Origin: Variovorax sp. Root411
GTDB taxonomy: Bacteria; Pseudomonadota; Gammaproteobacteria; Burkholderiales; Burkholderiaceae_C
Direction: 5' to 3'
Length of the DNA stretch: 64,000 bases
NCBI RefSeq assembly: GCF_001425205.1
Contig: NZ_LMDW01000002.1
Coordinates: 174,777 to 238,776, forward strand
Shown: positions 38,403 to 48,200 of the stretch, piece after piece
Position numbering within the stretch: the first letter of the stretch is position 1
Layout of the letters: every line of letters starts with the position of its first letter
Translations under genes and position numbers: made by a program
The notes under the pieces: model-generated
What the model saw: only the letters and a program-made list of their open reading frames with translations
What the model was told of the DNA's origin: nothing
The model's database searches: none

Positions 38403-39092
38403 TCACACGGGCTGCTGCTTTTCCGTCGTCGAAGGAAACCAGCGCGGCAAATGTACCAACGCGTCGTGCAGCGAGCCGAGTATGTGGAATGCCCGCTCGA
38501 CGATGGATTCGGGCGGGTGCTTGAGATCGGGCACCACCACCACGCGCATGCCCGCGGCCAGCGCAGCCTTGGCGCCGTTCTCGCTGTCCTCGAAGGCGAT
38601 GCAGTCCGCCGGGTCCACGCCCAGCCGCGCGGCCGCGAGCAGGTAGAGCGCCGGATCGGGCTTGGCGCGCACCACCTCGTCGCCGCCCGCGAAGGCCTCG
38701 AAGTGATGGAGCACGTCGAGGCTGCCGAGGCAGGCCTGGATCTGCCCGCTGGTGGACGACGAGGCCACGGCGCAGCGCGTGCCGCGCTCGCGCAGCGCCG
38801 TCAGGAACTCGGCTGCGCCGGGCTTGATGGGAAACAGCGGCGTGCCGTCGGAGCGCGCCAGCTGCAGGCGCTGGCGCACATGTGCAATGGCATGGCGGTA
38901 GGCGTCGGTGCCGCCCAGCAGCGATGCGAGGATCAACTCGGACTCGGCGGTGGCCAGCCCCACGACCTGCAGGTACTGGCTGCGCGAAAGCTCGATGTCG
39001 AACGTGCGGGCAGCCTCGATCCAGGCGGCCATGATGGGACGCTCCGAATCGATCAGCAGCCCGTCCATGTCGAAAATCGCGGCGGCGAACAT
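38403..39092 (-). CDS. HAD-superfamily hydrolase (beta-phosphoglucomutase-like)
   Basis: This 229-residue HAD phosphatase has motif I in AAIFDMDGLLIDSE (Asp nucleophile), motif II in CAVASSSTS, Lys in VRAKPDPALYLLAAARLGV and motif III/IV acidic residues in CIAFEDSENG. The cap region is of the beta-PGM/phosphatase type. The substrate is unknown. It is convergent with the oxygenase and lies 62 bp downstream of the MFS gene, separated by a terminator. Confidence 0.92.
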   Translation of the reverse strand: MFAAAIFDMDGLLIDSERPIMAAWIEAARTFDIELSRSQYLQVVGLATAESELILASLLGGTDAYRHAIAHVRQRLQLARSDGTPLFPIKPGAAEFLTALRERGTRCAVASSSTSGQIQACLGSLDVLHHFEAFAGGDEVVRAKPDPALYLLAAARLGVDPADCIAFEDSENGAKAALAAGMRVVVVPDLKHPPESIVERAFHILGSLHDALVHLPRWFPSTTEKQQPV

Positions 39093-39109
39093 CGGGTCAT
39101 CCTAATGAA

Positions 39110-39130
39110 AAGGGGCCGAAACGGCCCCTT
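39110..39130 (-). terminator. Intrinsic terminator of the MFS transporter gene
   Basis: On the minus strand AAGGGGCCG pairs with CGGCCCCTT across a 3-base loop (TTT), then TTTC follows. The hairpin is 24 bp past the stop codon of the transporter (39155) and also just upstream of the HAD start, so it separates the two genes. Confidence 0.75.
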
Positions 39131-39154
39131 CGGAAGAAACGGCTGCGCTGCCGG

Positions 39155-40495
39155 TCAGTCGCGCGCCAGCGCCCGGTTCAGCCCCAGCGCGGCCAGCGTG
39201 GCGATGGCGCCCGACAGCAGGTAGACGCTGACGTAGGCCAGGCCGAAGTGGGCCGACAAGCCGAGGGCGACCAGCGGCGCGAACGCCGCACCGATCAGCC
39301 AGGCCAGGTCGGCCGTCAGGGCCGCGCCGACGTAGCGGTACTTGGGCGCGAAGTTCGAGGTCACGGCGCCAGCGGCCTGTCCGTAAGACAGACCCAGGAT
39401 CACGAAGCCCACCAGGATGAAGATGTCCTGGCCGACACGGCCGCCGTCGAGCAGCGTGGGGGCGAAGCCGCTGAAGGCCGCGATCACGGCGGCCAGGCCG
39501 CCCAGCGTGAAGCGGCGGCCGATGCGGTCGGCCAGCAGGCCCGAGGCCACGATACCGGCGGCGCCAAGCACCGCACCGATCATCTGCACCACCAGGAATT
39601 CGGTGACCGACTGGTCGGAGTACAGCGTGATCCACGACAGCGGGAACACGGTGATCAGGTGGAACAGCGCATAGCTGGCCAGCGCTGCGAAGGCGCCGAT
39701 CAACAGGTTGGCACCCTGCGAGCCGACCAGCTCGGTCACGCTGGTGGGCTCCAGTTCGCGCTCTTCGAGCAGGCGCGAGTATTCGTCGGTGGCCACCAGG
39801 CGCAGGCGGGCGAACAGCGCCACCACGTTGATGGCGAAGGCCACGTAGAAGGTGTAACGCCAGCCCCAGTCGAGGAAGTCCTCGGACGGCAGGCTCGAAT
39901 ACAGGTAGGCGAACAGCGCACTGGCAATGAAAAAGCCGATGGGCGCGCCCAGCTGGCCCAGCATGGCATACCAGCCGCGGCGGTTGGCCGGTGCGTTCAG
40001 CGCCAGCAGCGACGGCAGGCCGTCCCACGAACCGCCGAGCGCCAGGCCCTGGCCGAAGCGAAACACCGACAGCAGCACGATGGCCGTGAAACCGAGGCTC
40101 GCGTAGCCCGGCAGGAAGGCAATGCCTGCGGTCGACGTGCCGAGCACGAAAAGTGCCAGCGTGAGCTTGGCCTCTCGCCCGAATCGTCGCTGGATGATCA
40201 TCGAGATGACCGTTCCGAACGGGCGCGCGATGAAGGCGAAGGAAAAGATCAGGAACGAGTACAGAACACCTTCGAGGTGTTGCTCGAAGGGGAAGAAAAC
40301 CGCCGGAAACACCAGCACCGAGGCGATGCCGTAGACAAAAAAGTCGAAATATTCGGAGGCGCGGCCGATGATCACGCCGACCGCGATTTCGCCGGGGGCG
40401 ATGTGCGAGTGGTCGTCGCCACCTTGCCGGGCGCCACGTTCGGGCGAATGCGGCAGCGGGTGGTCACCTTGCGTGCTGATGCTGGACGTCGTCAT
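39155..40495 (-). CDS. MFS transporter of the metabolite:H+ symporter type
   Basis: This 446-residue, 12-helix transporter matches the MHS subfamily (ShiA/ProP-like). It has IGRASEYFDFFVYGIASVLVFPAVFF at the first helix, the loop FGREAKLTLALFVLG after the second, and VFRFGQGLALGGSWDG at helix 4. The hydrophilic N-terminus (about 40 residues) is rich in His, Ser and Pro. The substrate, probably an organic acid or similar metabolite, cannot be inferred. It is divergent from cyoA across about 180 bp and ends with its own terminator. ATG 40495 is the family-like start. Confidence 0.9.
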   Translation of the reverse strand: MTTSSISTQGDHPLPHSPERGARQGGDDHSHIAPGEIAVGVIIGRASEYFDFFVYGIASVLVFPAVFFPFEQHLEGVLYSFLIFSFAFIARPFGTVISMIIQRRFGREAKLTLALFVLGTSTAGIAFLPGYASLGFTAIVLLSVFRFGQGLALGGSWDGLPSLLALNAPANRRGWYAMLGQLGAPIGFFIASALFAYLYSSLPSEDFLDWGWRYTFYVAFAINVVALFARLRLVATDEYSRLLEERELEPTSVTELVGSQGANLLIGAFAALASYALFHLITVFPLSWITLYSDQSVTEFLVVQMIGAVLGAAGIVASGLLADRIGRRFTLGGLAAVIAAFSGFAPTLLDGGRVGQDIFILVGFVILGLSYGQAAGAVTSNFAPKYRYVGAALTADLAWLIGAAFAPLVALGLSAHFGLAYVSVYLLSGAIATLAALGLNRALARD

Positions 40496-40583
40496 TGCTT
40501 GCTGTAATTCAGGTGCCGCGCCTGGACGCGACACATAAGACCATGGAGAACCTAGAGCGTCGCACCGAAACACATTTACCGCC

Positions 40584-40602
40584 ATAGGACAAAACGTCCA
40601 AT
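40584..40602. promoter_or_regulatory. Palindromic site between the MFS and cyo genes
   Basis: ATAGGAC and GTCCAAT flank AAAAC, an inverted repeat with one mismatch in seven pairs, at 40584-40602. It lies in the divergent region (40496-40673) upstream of cyoA. It is a candidate operator; the binding protein is unknown. RegA-type sites with GNCGC-like cores (GCGTCGC) also occur near 40557-40563 and 40645-40651, but are not diagnostic. Confidence 0.3.
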
Positions 40603-40673
40603 AGGCGAAACCCGTCTTCGAGCGTAGATTGTGGGGTCTTTTTGCGTCGCCCCTGCACCTCTTTTCCCCCGGC

Positions 40674-41702
40674 ATGCACATCCTCAAGAACCTTCGCCGA
40701 TCACTCCTGCTGCTTTCCGCCATGCTCCTGGCGGGCTGCAACACGGTGCTGATGAACCCCTCCGGCGACATCGCCAATCAGCAGGGACGCCTCATCGTCG
40801 TCTCCACCGTGCTGATGCTGATCATCATCATCCCGGTGATCGCCCTGACCATCTTCTTTGCCTGGCGCTACCGCCAGTCGAACAAGGAGGCCACCTACAG
40901 CCCCGACTGGGACCACTCGACCCAGCTCGAGCTGGCGATCTGGGCGGCGCCGCTGCTCATCATCATCGCGCTGGGCGCCATCACCTGGATCAGCACCCAC
41001 ACGCTCGACCCCTACCAGCCGCTGCGCCGCCTCGACGCGCAACGCGCAATCCCGGCCGAAGCCAAGCCGCTGGTGGTCGAAGTGGTGGCGCTCGACTGGA
41101 AGTGGCTCTTCATCTACCCCGAGCAGGGCATCGCCACGGTGAACGAGCTGGCCGCCCCGGTGGACCGCCCGATCAGCTTCAAGATCACGGCCTCCTCGGT
41201 CATGAACTCCTTCTTCATCCCCGCGCTGGCCGGCCAGATCTACGCCATGCCGGGCATGGAAACCAAGCTGCACGCAGTGATCAACAAGCCGGGCGAGTTC
41301 GAAGGTTTCTCCGCCAACTACAGCGGCGCCGGCTTCTCGGGCATGCGCTTCAAGTTCCACGGCCTGAGCAACGGCGACTTCGACCAGTGGGTGCAGAAGG
41401 TCAAGGCCGGCAAGGACGGCGAACTCACGCGCGAGCTCTACCAGAAGAAGCTCGAAGTGCCGAGCGAGCGCGAGCCCGTGCGCCACTACGCCTCGGTGGA
41501 CCCCGCGCTGTACGACGCCATCCTCAACCTGTGCGTCGACCGCGGCAAGATGTGCATGAAGGAAATGATGGCCATCGACGCCGACGGCGGCCTGGGCAAG
41601 CCCGGCGCCTTCAACGTCGCCACCAAGCAGGCCTGGCAGGCCGACTCCCTCGATTCGCCCAAGCGCAAGTACGTCACCGCGATGTGCACCACCGAAGAAT
41701 AA
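40674..41702 (+). CDS. cyoA: Ubiquinol oxidase (cytochrome o/bo3 type) subunit II
   Basis: This 342-residue subunit starts with a lipoprotein-like signal ([11 protein letters not shown], Cys near 23), two membrane helices ([41 protein letters not shown]), then a cupredoxin-like domain. The Cu(A) cysteines of cytochrome c oxidases are absent: the domain reads [23 protein letters not shown] and [22 protein letters not shown], as in quinol oxidases. It is the first gene of cyoABCD. ATG 40674 was chosen because the signal follows directly. Confidence 0.97.
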   Translation: MHILKNLRRSLLLLSAMLLAGCNTVLMNPSGDIANQQGRLIVVSTVLMLIIIIPVIALTIFFAWRYRQSNKEATYSPDWDHSTQLELAIWAAPLLIIIALGAITWISTHTLDPYQPLRRLDAQRAIPAEAKPLVVEVVALDWKWLFIYPEQGIATVNELAAPVDRPISFKITASSVMNSFFIPALAGQIYAMPGMETKLHAVINKPGEFEGFSANYSGAGFSGMRFKFHGLSNGDFDQWVQKVKAGKDGELTRELYQKKLEVPSEREPVRHYASVDPALYDAILNLCVDRGKMCMKEMMAIDADGGLGKPGAFNVATKQAWQADSLDSPKRKYVTAMCTTEE

Positions 41703-41703
41703 G

Positions 41704-43707
41704 ATGTTGCAGAACCTTGACCTGACGAAGCTCGTCTTCGGCCGCCTCACCTGGGAGGCGATTCCCTTCCACGAACCCATCCTGCTCGCAACCTTCGCGG
41801 GCGTGGTGCTGGGCGGCATCGCCGTGCTGGGCGCACTGACCTACTTCAAGCTGTGGGGCATGCTGTGGCGCGACTGGATCACCAGCATCGACCACAAGAA
41901 GATCGGCATCATGTACATCATCCTGGGCCTGGTGATGCTGCTGCGCGGCTTCGCCGACGCGCTGATGATGCGGGCCCAGCAGGCAATGGCCTTCGGCGAC
42001 AACGCCGGCTTCCTGCCGCCGCATCACTACGACCAGGTCTTCACTGCCCACGGCGTGATCATGATCTTCTTCGTGGCGATGCCGCTGGTCACGGGCCTGA
42101 TGAACTTCGTGGTGCCGCTGCAGATCGGCGCGCGCGACGTGGCCTTCCCGTTCCTGAACAACTTCAGCTTCTGGATGACCACCTTCGGCGCCGGCCTCGT
42201 GATGGCCTCGCTGTTCGTCGGCGAGTTCGCCAAGACCGGCTGGCTGGCCTACCCGCCGCTGTCGGGCATTCTGTTCAGCCCCGACGTGGGGGTCGACTAC
42301 TACATCTGGTCATTGCAGATAGCGGGGGTCGGAACCTTGCTATCCGGGGTGAACCTGCTGGCCACCATCGTGAAGATGCGTGCGCCCGGCATGACGATGA
42401 TGAAGATGCCCGTCTTCACCTGGACCGCCCTGTGCACCAACGTGCTGATCGTCGCCGCCTTCCCGGTGCTGACCGCCGTGCTGGCCCTGCTGTCGCTCGA
42501 CCGCTACGTCGGCACCAACTTCTTCACGAACGACCTCGGCGGCAACGCCATGATGTACGTGAACCTGATCTGGATCTGGGGCCACCCCGAGGTGTACATC
42601 CTGATCCTGCCGGCCTTCGGCATCTTCTCGGAAGTGGTTTCCACCTTCTCGGGCAAGCGCCTGTTCGGCTACGCCTCGATGGTGTACGCGACGGTCGTGA
42701 TCACGATCCTGTCGTACCTCGTGTGGCTGCACCACTTCTTCACCATGGGCTCCGGCGCCAGCGTGAACTCGTTCTTCGGCATCACGACGATGATCATCTC
42801 GATCCCGACGGGCGCGAAGATCTTCAACTGGCTCTTCACCATGTACCGCGGCCGCATCCGTTTCGAGCTGCCCATGATGTGGACCATCGGCTTCATGATC
42901 ACCTTCGTGATCGGCGGCATGACCGGCGTGCTGCTGGCGGTGCCCCCGGCCGACTTCGTGCTGCACAACAGCCTGTTCCTGATCGCCCACTTCCACAACG
43001 TGATCATCGGCGGCGTGCTGTTCGGCATGCTGGCGGGCATCACCTACTGGTTCCCGAAGGCCTTCGGCTACAAGCTCGACCCGTTCTGGGGCAAGTGCTC
43101 GTTCTGGTTCTGGATCGTCGGCTTCTGGATGGCCTTCATGCCGCTGTACATCCTGGGCCTGATGGGCGTCACGCGCCGCATGAACCACTTCCAGGACATG
43201 TCGCTGCAGATCTGGTTCCAGGTCGCCGCCTTCGGCGCCGTGCTGATCGCGCTGGGCATCGGCTCGTTCATCATCCAGCTGGTGGTGAGCTACATCCGCC
43301 GCGAGTCGCTGCGCGACACCACGGGCGATCCGTGGAACGGCCGCACGCTGGAGTGGTCGACCTCGTCGCCGCCGCCTGCCTACAACTTCGCGTTCACGCC
43401 GCGCATCCATGACAACGACGCCTGGTCCGACATGAAGGCCCGCGGCTACGAGCGTCCGCTGGAAGGCTTCAGCCCGATCCACATGCCCAAGAACACGGCC
43501 GCCGGCTTCGTCATCGCCGCGCTGGCGGCGGTGTGCGGCTTCGCGCTGATCTGGCAGATGTGGCTCGTGGCCGGCATCGGCTTCTTCTCCATGCTCGCCG
43601 CCGTGATCATCCATACCTTCAATTACAAGCGCGACTACCACATCCCCGCGGATGAAGTCGTTCGCACCGAAGACGCGCGCACGCGCCTGCTGGCCGCCCA
43701 TGTCTAA
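41704..43707 (+). CDS. cyoB: Ubiquinol oxidase subunit I
   Basis: This 667-residue, 15-helix heme-copper oxidase subunit holds the low-spin heme, high-spin heme and Cu(B). Visible ligands are [11 protein letters not shown] (heme His), [16 protein letters not shown] (Cu(B) His and the cross-linked Tyr), WLHHFFTMG (Cu(B) His pair) and [12 protein letters not shown] (heme His residues). It reduces O2 to water using ubiquinol and pumps protons. It starts 1 bp after the cyoA stop, and its end overlaps cyoC by 8 bp. Confidence 0.98.
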   Translation: MLQNLDLTKLVFGRLTWEAIPFHEPILLATFAGVVLGGIAVLGALTYFKLWGMLWRDWITSIDHKKIGIMYIILGLVMLLRGFADALMMRAQQAMAFGDNAGFLPPHHYDQVFTAHGVIMIFFVAMPLVTGLMNFVVPLQIGARDVAFPFLNNFSFWMTTFGAGLVMASLFVGEFAKTGWLAYPPLSGILFSPDVGVDYYIWSLQIAGVGTLLSGVNLLATIVKMRAPGMTMMKMPVFTWTALCTNVLIVAAFPVLTAVLALLSLDRYVGTNFFTNDLGGNAMMYVNLIWIWGHPEVYILILPAFGIFSEVVSTFSGKRLFGYASMVYATVVITILSYLVWLHHFFTMGSGASVNSFFGITTMIISIPTGAKIFNWLFTMYRGRIRFELPMMWTIGFMITFVIGGMTGVLLAVPPADFVLHNSLFLIAHFHNVIIGGVLFGMLAGITYWFPKAFGYKLDPFWGKCSFWFWIVGFWMAFMPLYILGLMGVTRRMNHFQDMSLQIWFQVAAFGAVLIALGIGSFIIQLVVSYIRRESLRDTTGDPWNGRTLEWSTSSPPPAYNFAFTPRIHDNDAWSDMKARGYERPLEGFSPIHMPKNTAAGFVIAALAAVCGFALIWQMWLVAGIGFFSMLAAVIIHTFNYKRDYHIPADEVVRTEDARTRLLAAHV

Positions 43708-44362
43708 CAGTACCGCCCTCCCCTCCAGCCACGCGAACACCGTGGGCAACGCCTCGAGCGTGCCCACCTTCGAGGTGTTCAACGTCCGCAACGAAGACCA
43801 CCACCCCGAGAACGGCACGCTGCTGGGCTTCTGGCTCTACCTGATGAGCGACTGCCTGGTCTTCGCCTGCCTGTTCGCGGTGTACGGCGTGCTGGGCCGC
43901 AGCTACGCGGCCGGCCCCTCGGGCGCCGACCTGTTCGACCTGCCGCTGGTGGCGATCAACACCTCGCTGCTGCTGTTCTCGTCCATCACCTACGGCTTCG
44001 CCGTGCTCCAGATGCAGCAGCGCCGCATGGGCGGCGTGCTGGTCTGGCTGGCCATCACCGGCCTGCTGGGCGCGGGCTTCATCGGCCTGGAGCTGTACGA
44101 GTTCGCGCACCTGATCCACGAAGGCGCGGGCCCGCAGCGCAGCGCATTCCTGTCGTCGTTCTTCGCGCTGGTGGGCACCCACGGCCTGCACGTGACCTTC
44201 GGCATCGTCTGGCTCATCGTGCTGATGATCCAGCTGCCCAAGCACGGCTTCACCGCCGCCAACCGCCGCCGCCTGATGTGCCTGTCGATGTTCTGGCACT
44301 TTCTGGACGTGGTCTGGATCGGCGTCTTCACCTTCGTGTACCTGATGGGATCGCTGCAATGA
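43700..44362 (+). CDS. cyoC: Ubiquinol oxidase subunit III
   Basis: This 220-residue, five-helix membrane protein belongs to the cytochrome o oxidase subunit III family. It has [55 protein letters not shown] and [18 protein letters not shown]. The start ATG 43700 lies within the end of cyoB (8-bp overlap), and the stop overlaps the cyoD start by ATGA, so translation is coupled along the operon. Confidence 0.97.
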   Translation: MSNSTALPSSHANTVGNASSVPTFEVFNVRNEDHHPENGTLLGFWLYLMSDCLVFACLFAVYGVLGRSYAAGPSGADLFDLPLVAINTSLLLFSSITYGFAVLQMQQRRMGGVLVWLAITGLLGAGFIGLELYEFAHLIHEGAGPQRSAFLSSFFALVGTHGLHVTFGIVWLIVLMIQLPKHGFTAANRRRLMCLSMFWHFLDVVWIGVFTFVYLMGSLQ

Positions 44363-44769
44363 GCGCGCATATCGAAACCGCCGGCCACGGCGCACATGGC
44401 CACGACGACCACGGTCACGGTCATGACGACGGCCCGGTGAGCCACAGCACCTTCAAGGGCTACATGACCGGCTTCGTGCTGGCCGTGATCCTCACCGCCA
44501 TTCCGTTCTGGATCGTGATGGGCAAGGTCTTCGACAAGCCCGGCACCACCGCGCTGGTCATCCTGGCCTTTGCCGTGGTGCAGATCGTGGTGCACATGGT
44601 GTACTTCCTGCACATGGACGCCAAGTCCGAAGGCGGCTGGAACATGCTGGCGCTGATCTTCACGCTGGTGCTCGTGGTCATCACGCTGGCCGGTTCGCTG
44701 TGGGTCATGTACCACATGAACACCAACATGATGCCGCACTCGATGCACGACATGAAGAACATGCCCTGA
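44359..44769 (+). CDS. cyoD: Ubiquinol oxidase subunit IV
   Basis: This 136-residue small subunit has three helices. The hydrophilic N-terminus is strikingly His/Asp/Gly-rich (HGAHGHDDHGHGHDD), which is longer than the usual CyoD leader and could bind metal. A family match is seen in FKGYMTGFVLAVILTAIPFW and VHMVYFLHMDAKSEGGWN. It assists assembly or stability of the oxidase. ATG 44359 overlaps cyoC; its stop shares one base with the SURF1 ATG (TGATG). Confidence 0.95.
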   Translation: MSAHIETAGHGAHGHDDHGHGHDDGPVSHSTFKGYMTGFVLAVILTAIPFWIVMGKVFDKPGTTALVILAFAVVQIVVHMVYFLHMDAKSEGGWNMLALIFTLVLVVITLAGSLWVMYHMNTNMMPHSMHDMKNMP

Positions 44770-45563
44770 TGGCGGAGCAGGCCGTCCGCCAGCGTTCCGC
44801 TTCCGCGCGGGTGGCGCTGGCGGTCTGCGCCGCCCTTGCCTTCGCCAGCTTCTTCGCGCTCGGCACCTGGCAGGTCGAGCGCAGGGCCTGGAAGCTCGAT
44901 CTCATCGCCCGCGTCGACCAGCGCGTGCATGCCCCGGCGGCCGCGCCCCCCGGGCGAAACGAATGGCCCACCGTCAACGCGGCCAACGACGAATACCGGC
45001 ATGTCCGCCTCGCCGGCACCTTCCTCCATGACAAGGAAACGCTGGTGCAGGCCAGCACGAAGCTCGGCGCGGGCTTCTGGGTGCTGACCCCGCTGCGCAC
45101 GACCGAAGGCACCGTGGTGCTGGTCAATCGCGGCTTCGTGCCGCCCGAGGCGCGCGAGCGTTCGGCCCGCACCGCGCCCGAGCCGCAGGGTGAAACCACC
45201 GTCGCCGGCCTGCTGCGCCTGACCGAACCCAAGGGCGGCTTCCTGCGCAAGAACGATCCGCCCGGCGACCGCTGGTTCTCGCGCGACGTGCAGGCCATCG
45301 CCGCGACGCGCGGCCTGAACGACGTCGCGCCGTACTTCGTCGATGCCGAGGCGCCCCCCGCGCAGGCCACGGCCAACGCCGACACCCCCGCGTGGCCCGC
45401 CGCCGGCCTCACGGTCATCGCCTTCCCCAACAGCCATCTCGTCTATGCCCTGACTTGGTATGGCCTGGCGCTGATGGTGCTGATCGCCGCCTGGTTCGTG
45501 CGGCGCGGCGAAAATGCGGCCCATGCCGACACCCGCCCTGCCGAAGATGCCCGCCGCGATTGA
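44769..45563 (+). CDS. SURF1 family protein (oxidase assembly)
   Basis: This 264-residue protein has a helix at each end and a SURF1-type soluble loop between: ASFFALGTWQVERRAWKLDLIARVDQRVH, VRLAGTFLHDKETLVQ, GFWVLTPL, VLVNRGFVPPEAR, and the C-terminal NSHLVYALTWYGLALMVLI. SURF1 proteins help insert heme into subunit I of heme-copper oxidases. In E. coli-type cyo operons this place is taken by cyoE (heme O synthase), which is absent here. The gene is coupled to cyoD by TGATG and overlaps the next gene. Confidence 0.92.
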   Translation: MAEQAVRQRSASARVALAVCAALAFASFFALGTWQVERRAWKLDLIARVDQRVHAPAAAPPGRNEWPTVNAANDEYRHVRLAGTFLHDKETLVQASTKLGAGFWVLTPLRTTEGTVVLVNRGFVPPEARERSARTAPEPQGETTVAGLLRLTEPKGGFLRKNDPPGDRWFSRDVQAIAATRGLNDVAPYFVDAEAPPAQATANADTPAWPAAGLTVIAFPNSHLVYALTWYGLALMVLIAAWFVRRGENAAHADTRPAEDARRD

Positions 45564-46944
45564 GGCGATCGCAGGGGAGCTGCACGCCCCCCGCGCCGGT
45601 GTCGCGAGCCTCGACAACGCCACTGGCCATCAGAACATGCAGCAGCTGATCCAGCTGCGCTGGTTCGCCGTGGTCGGGCAAGTGGTCACCATCCTGGTGG
45701 TGCACTACGGCTTCGCGATCCGCCTGCCGCTGGACCACATGCTGCAGGTGCTGGCCTGCCTGGCGCTCTTCAACATGGTCAGCCTGCTGCGCTCGCGCAA
45801 CCACCGGCGCGTGACGAACGGCGAACTGTTCCTCGCGCTGCTGGTCGACGTGGCCACGCTCACGGCGCAGCTCTACCTGAGCGGCGGCGCCACCAACCCC
45901 TTCGTGTTTTTGTTCCTGCTGCAGGTGACGCTGGGCGCGGTGCTGCTGAAGCCCTGGTCGACCTGGACCATCGTGGTCATCACCAGCATCTGCTTCGCCG
46001 GACTGGCGCTGTTCTCGCGCCCGCTCGCGCTGCCGCTGGACCACAACCGTGGCCTGTGGAGCCCCTACATCCAGGGCATGCTGGTGTGCTTCGCGCTGAA
46101 CGCGGCGCTGCTCGTGATCTTCATCACCCGCATCAGCCGCAACCTGCGCGCGCGCGACGCGCGGCTGGCCGACCTGCGCCAGCGCGCCTCGGAAGAGGAA
46201 CACATCGTGCGCATGGGCCTGCTGGCCTCGGGCGCGGCGCACGAGCTGGGCACGCCGCTGGCCACGCTGGCCGTGATCCTCGGCGACTGGCGCCGGCTGC
46301 CGCACTTCAGCTCCGACCCCGAGCTGCTGACCGAGGTGGCCGAGATGGAGCTGCAGATCCAGCGCTGCAAGAGCATCGTGAGCGGCATCCTGCTGTCGGC
46401 CGGCGAGGCGCGCGGCGAGTCGTCCGAAGAAACCACCGTCAGTACCTTCCTCGACGACCTGATCGAAGAGTGGCGCACCACCCGCCCGGTGGAAGATTTC
46501 GAATACGACAACCGCTTCGGCCGCGACCTGCCCATGGTCTCGGACTCGGCGCTCAAGCAGATGATCTGCAACGTGCTCGACAATGCGCTGGAGGCGTCGC
46601 CGCACTGGCTGCGCCTCGAAGCGGCGCACGACGCCGGCGCGCTGACGATCACGGTCACCGACGCAGGCCCCGGCTTCCTGCCGGCCATCCTGAAGGAGTT
46701 CGGGAAGCCCTACCAGTCGAGCAAGGGTCGCCCTGGCGGCGGGCTGGGGCTGTTCCTGGTCGTCAACGTGGCGCGCACCGTGGGCGGCCGCGTCGCGGCG
46801 GCCAACCGGCCCGAGGGCGGCGCCATCGTGAAGATCACGCTACCGCTGGCGGCCATCGTGCTGGAAGAAGAGGAAGCAGAGGACGAAAAAGTCCTCGCCG
46901 GCGAGACCATCGAAACGGAAGGCCATGACCGAAACCGGAGCTGA
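45514..46944 (+). CDS. regB: RegB/PrrB-type redox-sensing sensor histidine kinase
   Basis: This 476-residue membrane kinase has about six transmembrane helices (residues about 45-210) and a cytoplasmic transmitter. The H-box GAAHELGTPLATLAVI places the phosphorylated His at 243. The ATP-binding domain has NVLDNALEASP, DAGPGF and GGGLGLFLV. It keeps both redox features of RegB: the quinone-binding motif GGATNPF at residues 124-130 and a Cys after the H-box in IQRCKSIV (Cys285). It should respond to the ubiquinone pool. It overlaps the SURF1 gene; starts at 45523 and 45547 are alternatives. The partner regulator gene follows. Confidence 0.93.
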   Translation: MRPMPTPALPKMPAAIEAIAGELHAPRAGVASLDNATGHQNMQQLIQLRWFAVVGQVVTILVVHYGFAIRLPLDHMLQVLACLALFNMVSLLRSRNHRRVTNGELFLALLVDVATLTAQLYLSGGATNPFVFLFLLQVTLGAVLLKPWSTWTIVVITSICFAGLALFSRPLALPLDHNRGLWSPYIQGMLVCFALNAALLVIFITRISRNLRARDARLADLRQRASEEEHIVRMGLLASGAAHELGTPLATLAVILGDWRRLPHFSSDPELLTEVAEMELQIQRCKSIVSGILLSAGEARGESSEETTVSTFLDDLIEEWRTTRPVEDFEYDNRFGRDLPMVSDSALKQMICNVLDNALEASPHWLRLEAAHDAGALTITVTDAGPGFLPAILKEFGKPYQSSKGRPGGGLGLFLVVNVARTVGGRVAAANRPEGGAIVKITLPLAAIVLEEEEAEDEKVLAGETIETEGHDRNRS

Positions 46945-47470
46945 GCGCCAGTTGCTGATCGTCGAGGACGACGACGCCTTCGCGCGCACGCTCGGCCGCT
47001 CCTTCGAGCGGCGCGGCTATGCCGTGGCGCTCGCCAGCAACCTCGCAGACGTCGAGGCGCTGCTCGCCACCTCGTCGCCGGGCTACGCGGTGGTCGACCT
47101 CAAGCTCAACGGCGAGGCCTCGGGCCTGGCCTGCGTGCAGATGCTGCACCGGCACAACGCCAAGATGCTGATCGTGGTGCTGACGGGCTTCGCCAGCATC
47201 GCCACCGCCGTCGAGGCCATCAAGCTCGGCGCCTGCCACTACCTTGCCAAGCCGTCGAACACCGACGACATCGAGGCCGCCTTCGGCCGCGCCGCCGGCA
47301 CCACCGAGGTCGAGCTGACCAACCGCTCCACCTCGATCAAGACGCTCGAATGGGAGCGCATCCACGAGACGCTGGCCGAAACCGGCTTCAACATCTCGGA
47401 GACCGCGCGCCGGCTCGGCATGCACCGGCGCACGCTGGCGCGCAAGCTGGGCAAGCAGCAGGTCAAGTAG
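46925..47470 (+). CDS. regA: RegA/PrrA-type response regulator
   Basis: This 181-residue protein has a receiver domain (LLIVEDDDAF, phospho-acceptor Asp58 in YAVVDLKL, Lys in HYLAKPSNTDDIE) joined to a Fis-type helix-turn-helix (HETLAETGFNISETARRLGMHRRTLARKLGK). This is the exact architecture of RegA/PrrA/ActR/RoxR regulators, which control redox and respiratory genes. Its start overlaps regB by 20 bp. The probable target is the adjacent cyo operon. Confidence 0.95.
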   Translation: MTETGAERQLLIVEDDDAFARTLGRSFERRGYAVALASNLADVEALLATSSPGYAVVDLKLNGEASGLACVQMLHRHNAKMLIVVLTGFASIATAVEAIKLGACHYLAKPSNTDDIEAAFGRAAGTTEVELTNRSTSIKTLEWERIHETLAETGFNISETARRLGMHRRTLARKLGKQQVK

Positions 47471-47507
47471 CCAGGCAGCCCAACCATCCAACTCGCATGA
47501 GGTCCCG

Positions 47508-48194
47508 ATGACAGCCCTTTCCCGGACACAAACTTCGCCACGCACCCCTGCCCTGGCGGCACGCAACCAGACGGCGATGGAAGAGCTCTTCAACGCCCTG
47601 AGCCACGGCCTGGGCCTGGCGCTGGCCATTGCCGCGCTGCCCATCCTGGTCTACAGCGCCGTGCAGAACGGACAGGCCGCGGGCGTGGTCGGCGCCTGCC
47701 TGTTCGCGGGCACGGCCATCGTGCTGTACCTGATTTCCACGCTGTACCACGCGCTGCCCGTGGGTCGCGCCAAAGCCTGGTTCAACCGGCTGGACCACGC
47801 GGCCATCTACCTGTTCATCGCGGGCAGCTACATGCCCTTCGTGTTCGGCGTGCTGCGCGGTCCGCTGGGGTGGACGCTGTTCGGCGCCATCTGCGCGGCG
47901 GCCGTGCTGGGCGTGAGCGCCAAGCTGTTCAACCGGCTCCAGCATCCGCTGTGGTCGACCGGGCTCTACGTGGCAATGGGGTGGATGGCGCTGATGGCGG
48001 CGGTGCCGCTGTACGAGCGCATGTCACCGGCGGGTCTGGGCTGGCTCGTGGCCGGCGGGCTCTTCTACACGGCTGGGGCCGTGGTCTTCTTGTTCGACAA
48101 CAAGGTGCGCTTCGCCCATTCGGTGTGGCACCTGTTCGTGCTCGGCGGCAGCACCTGCCACTTCTTCGCCGTGCTCTGGCACTCGCACGGCTGA
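47508..48194 (+). CDS. Hemolysin III / TrhA family membrane protein
   Basis: This 228-residue protein has seven predicted helices and matches the PAQR-like hemolysin III family: EELFNALSHGLGLALAIAALP, TLYHALPVGRAKAWFNRLDHAAIYLFIAGSYMPF, and a C-terminal HSVWHLFVLGGSTCHFFAVLWH. Conserved His residues suggest metal-dependent chemistry. Despite the name, most members are not toxins; a role in membrane-energetics homeostasis has been proposed. It begins 37 bp after regA and is convergent with slyX (6 bp gap). Confidence 0.92.
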   Translation: MTALSRTQTSPRTPALAARNQTAMEELFNALSHGLGLALAIAALPILVYSAVQNGQAAGVVGACLFAGTAIVLYLISTLYHALPVGRAKAWFNRLDHAAIYLFIAGSYMPFVFGVLRGPLGWTLFGAICAAAVLGVSAKLFNRLQHPLWSTGLYVAMGWMALMAAVPLYERMSPAGLGWLVAGGLFYTAGAVVFLFDNKVRFAHSVWHLFVLGGSTCHFFAVLWHSHG

Positions 48195-48200
48195 GCTTCT

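Noticed and set aside
42340..43818. Long minus-strand frame opposite cyoB
   Set aside because: It lies antisense to subunit I of the oxidase, whose heme and copper ligands are all intact.
47508..48194. Hemolysin toxin
   Set aside because: The name is historical; the protein is a PAQR-like seven-helix membrane protein with no secretion signal or toxin features.
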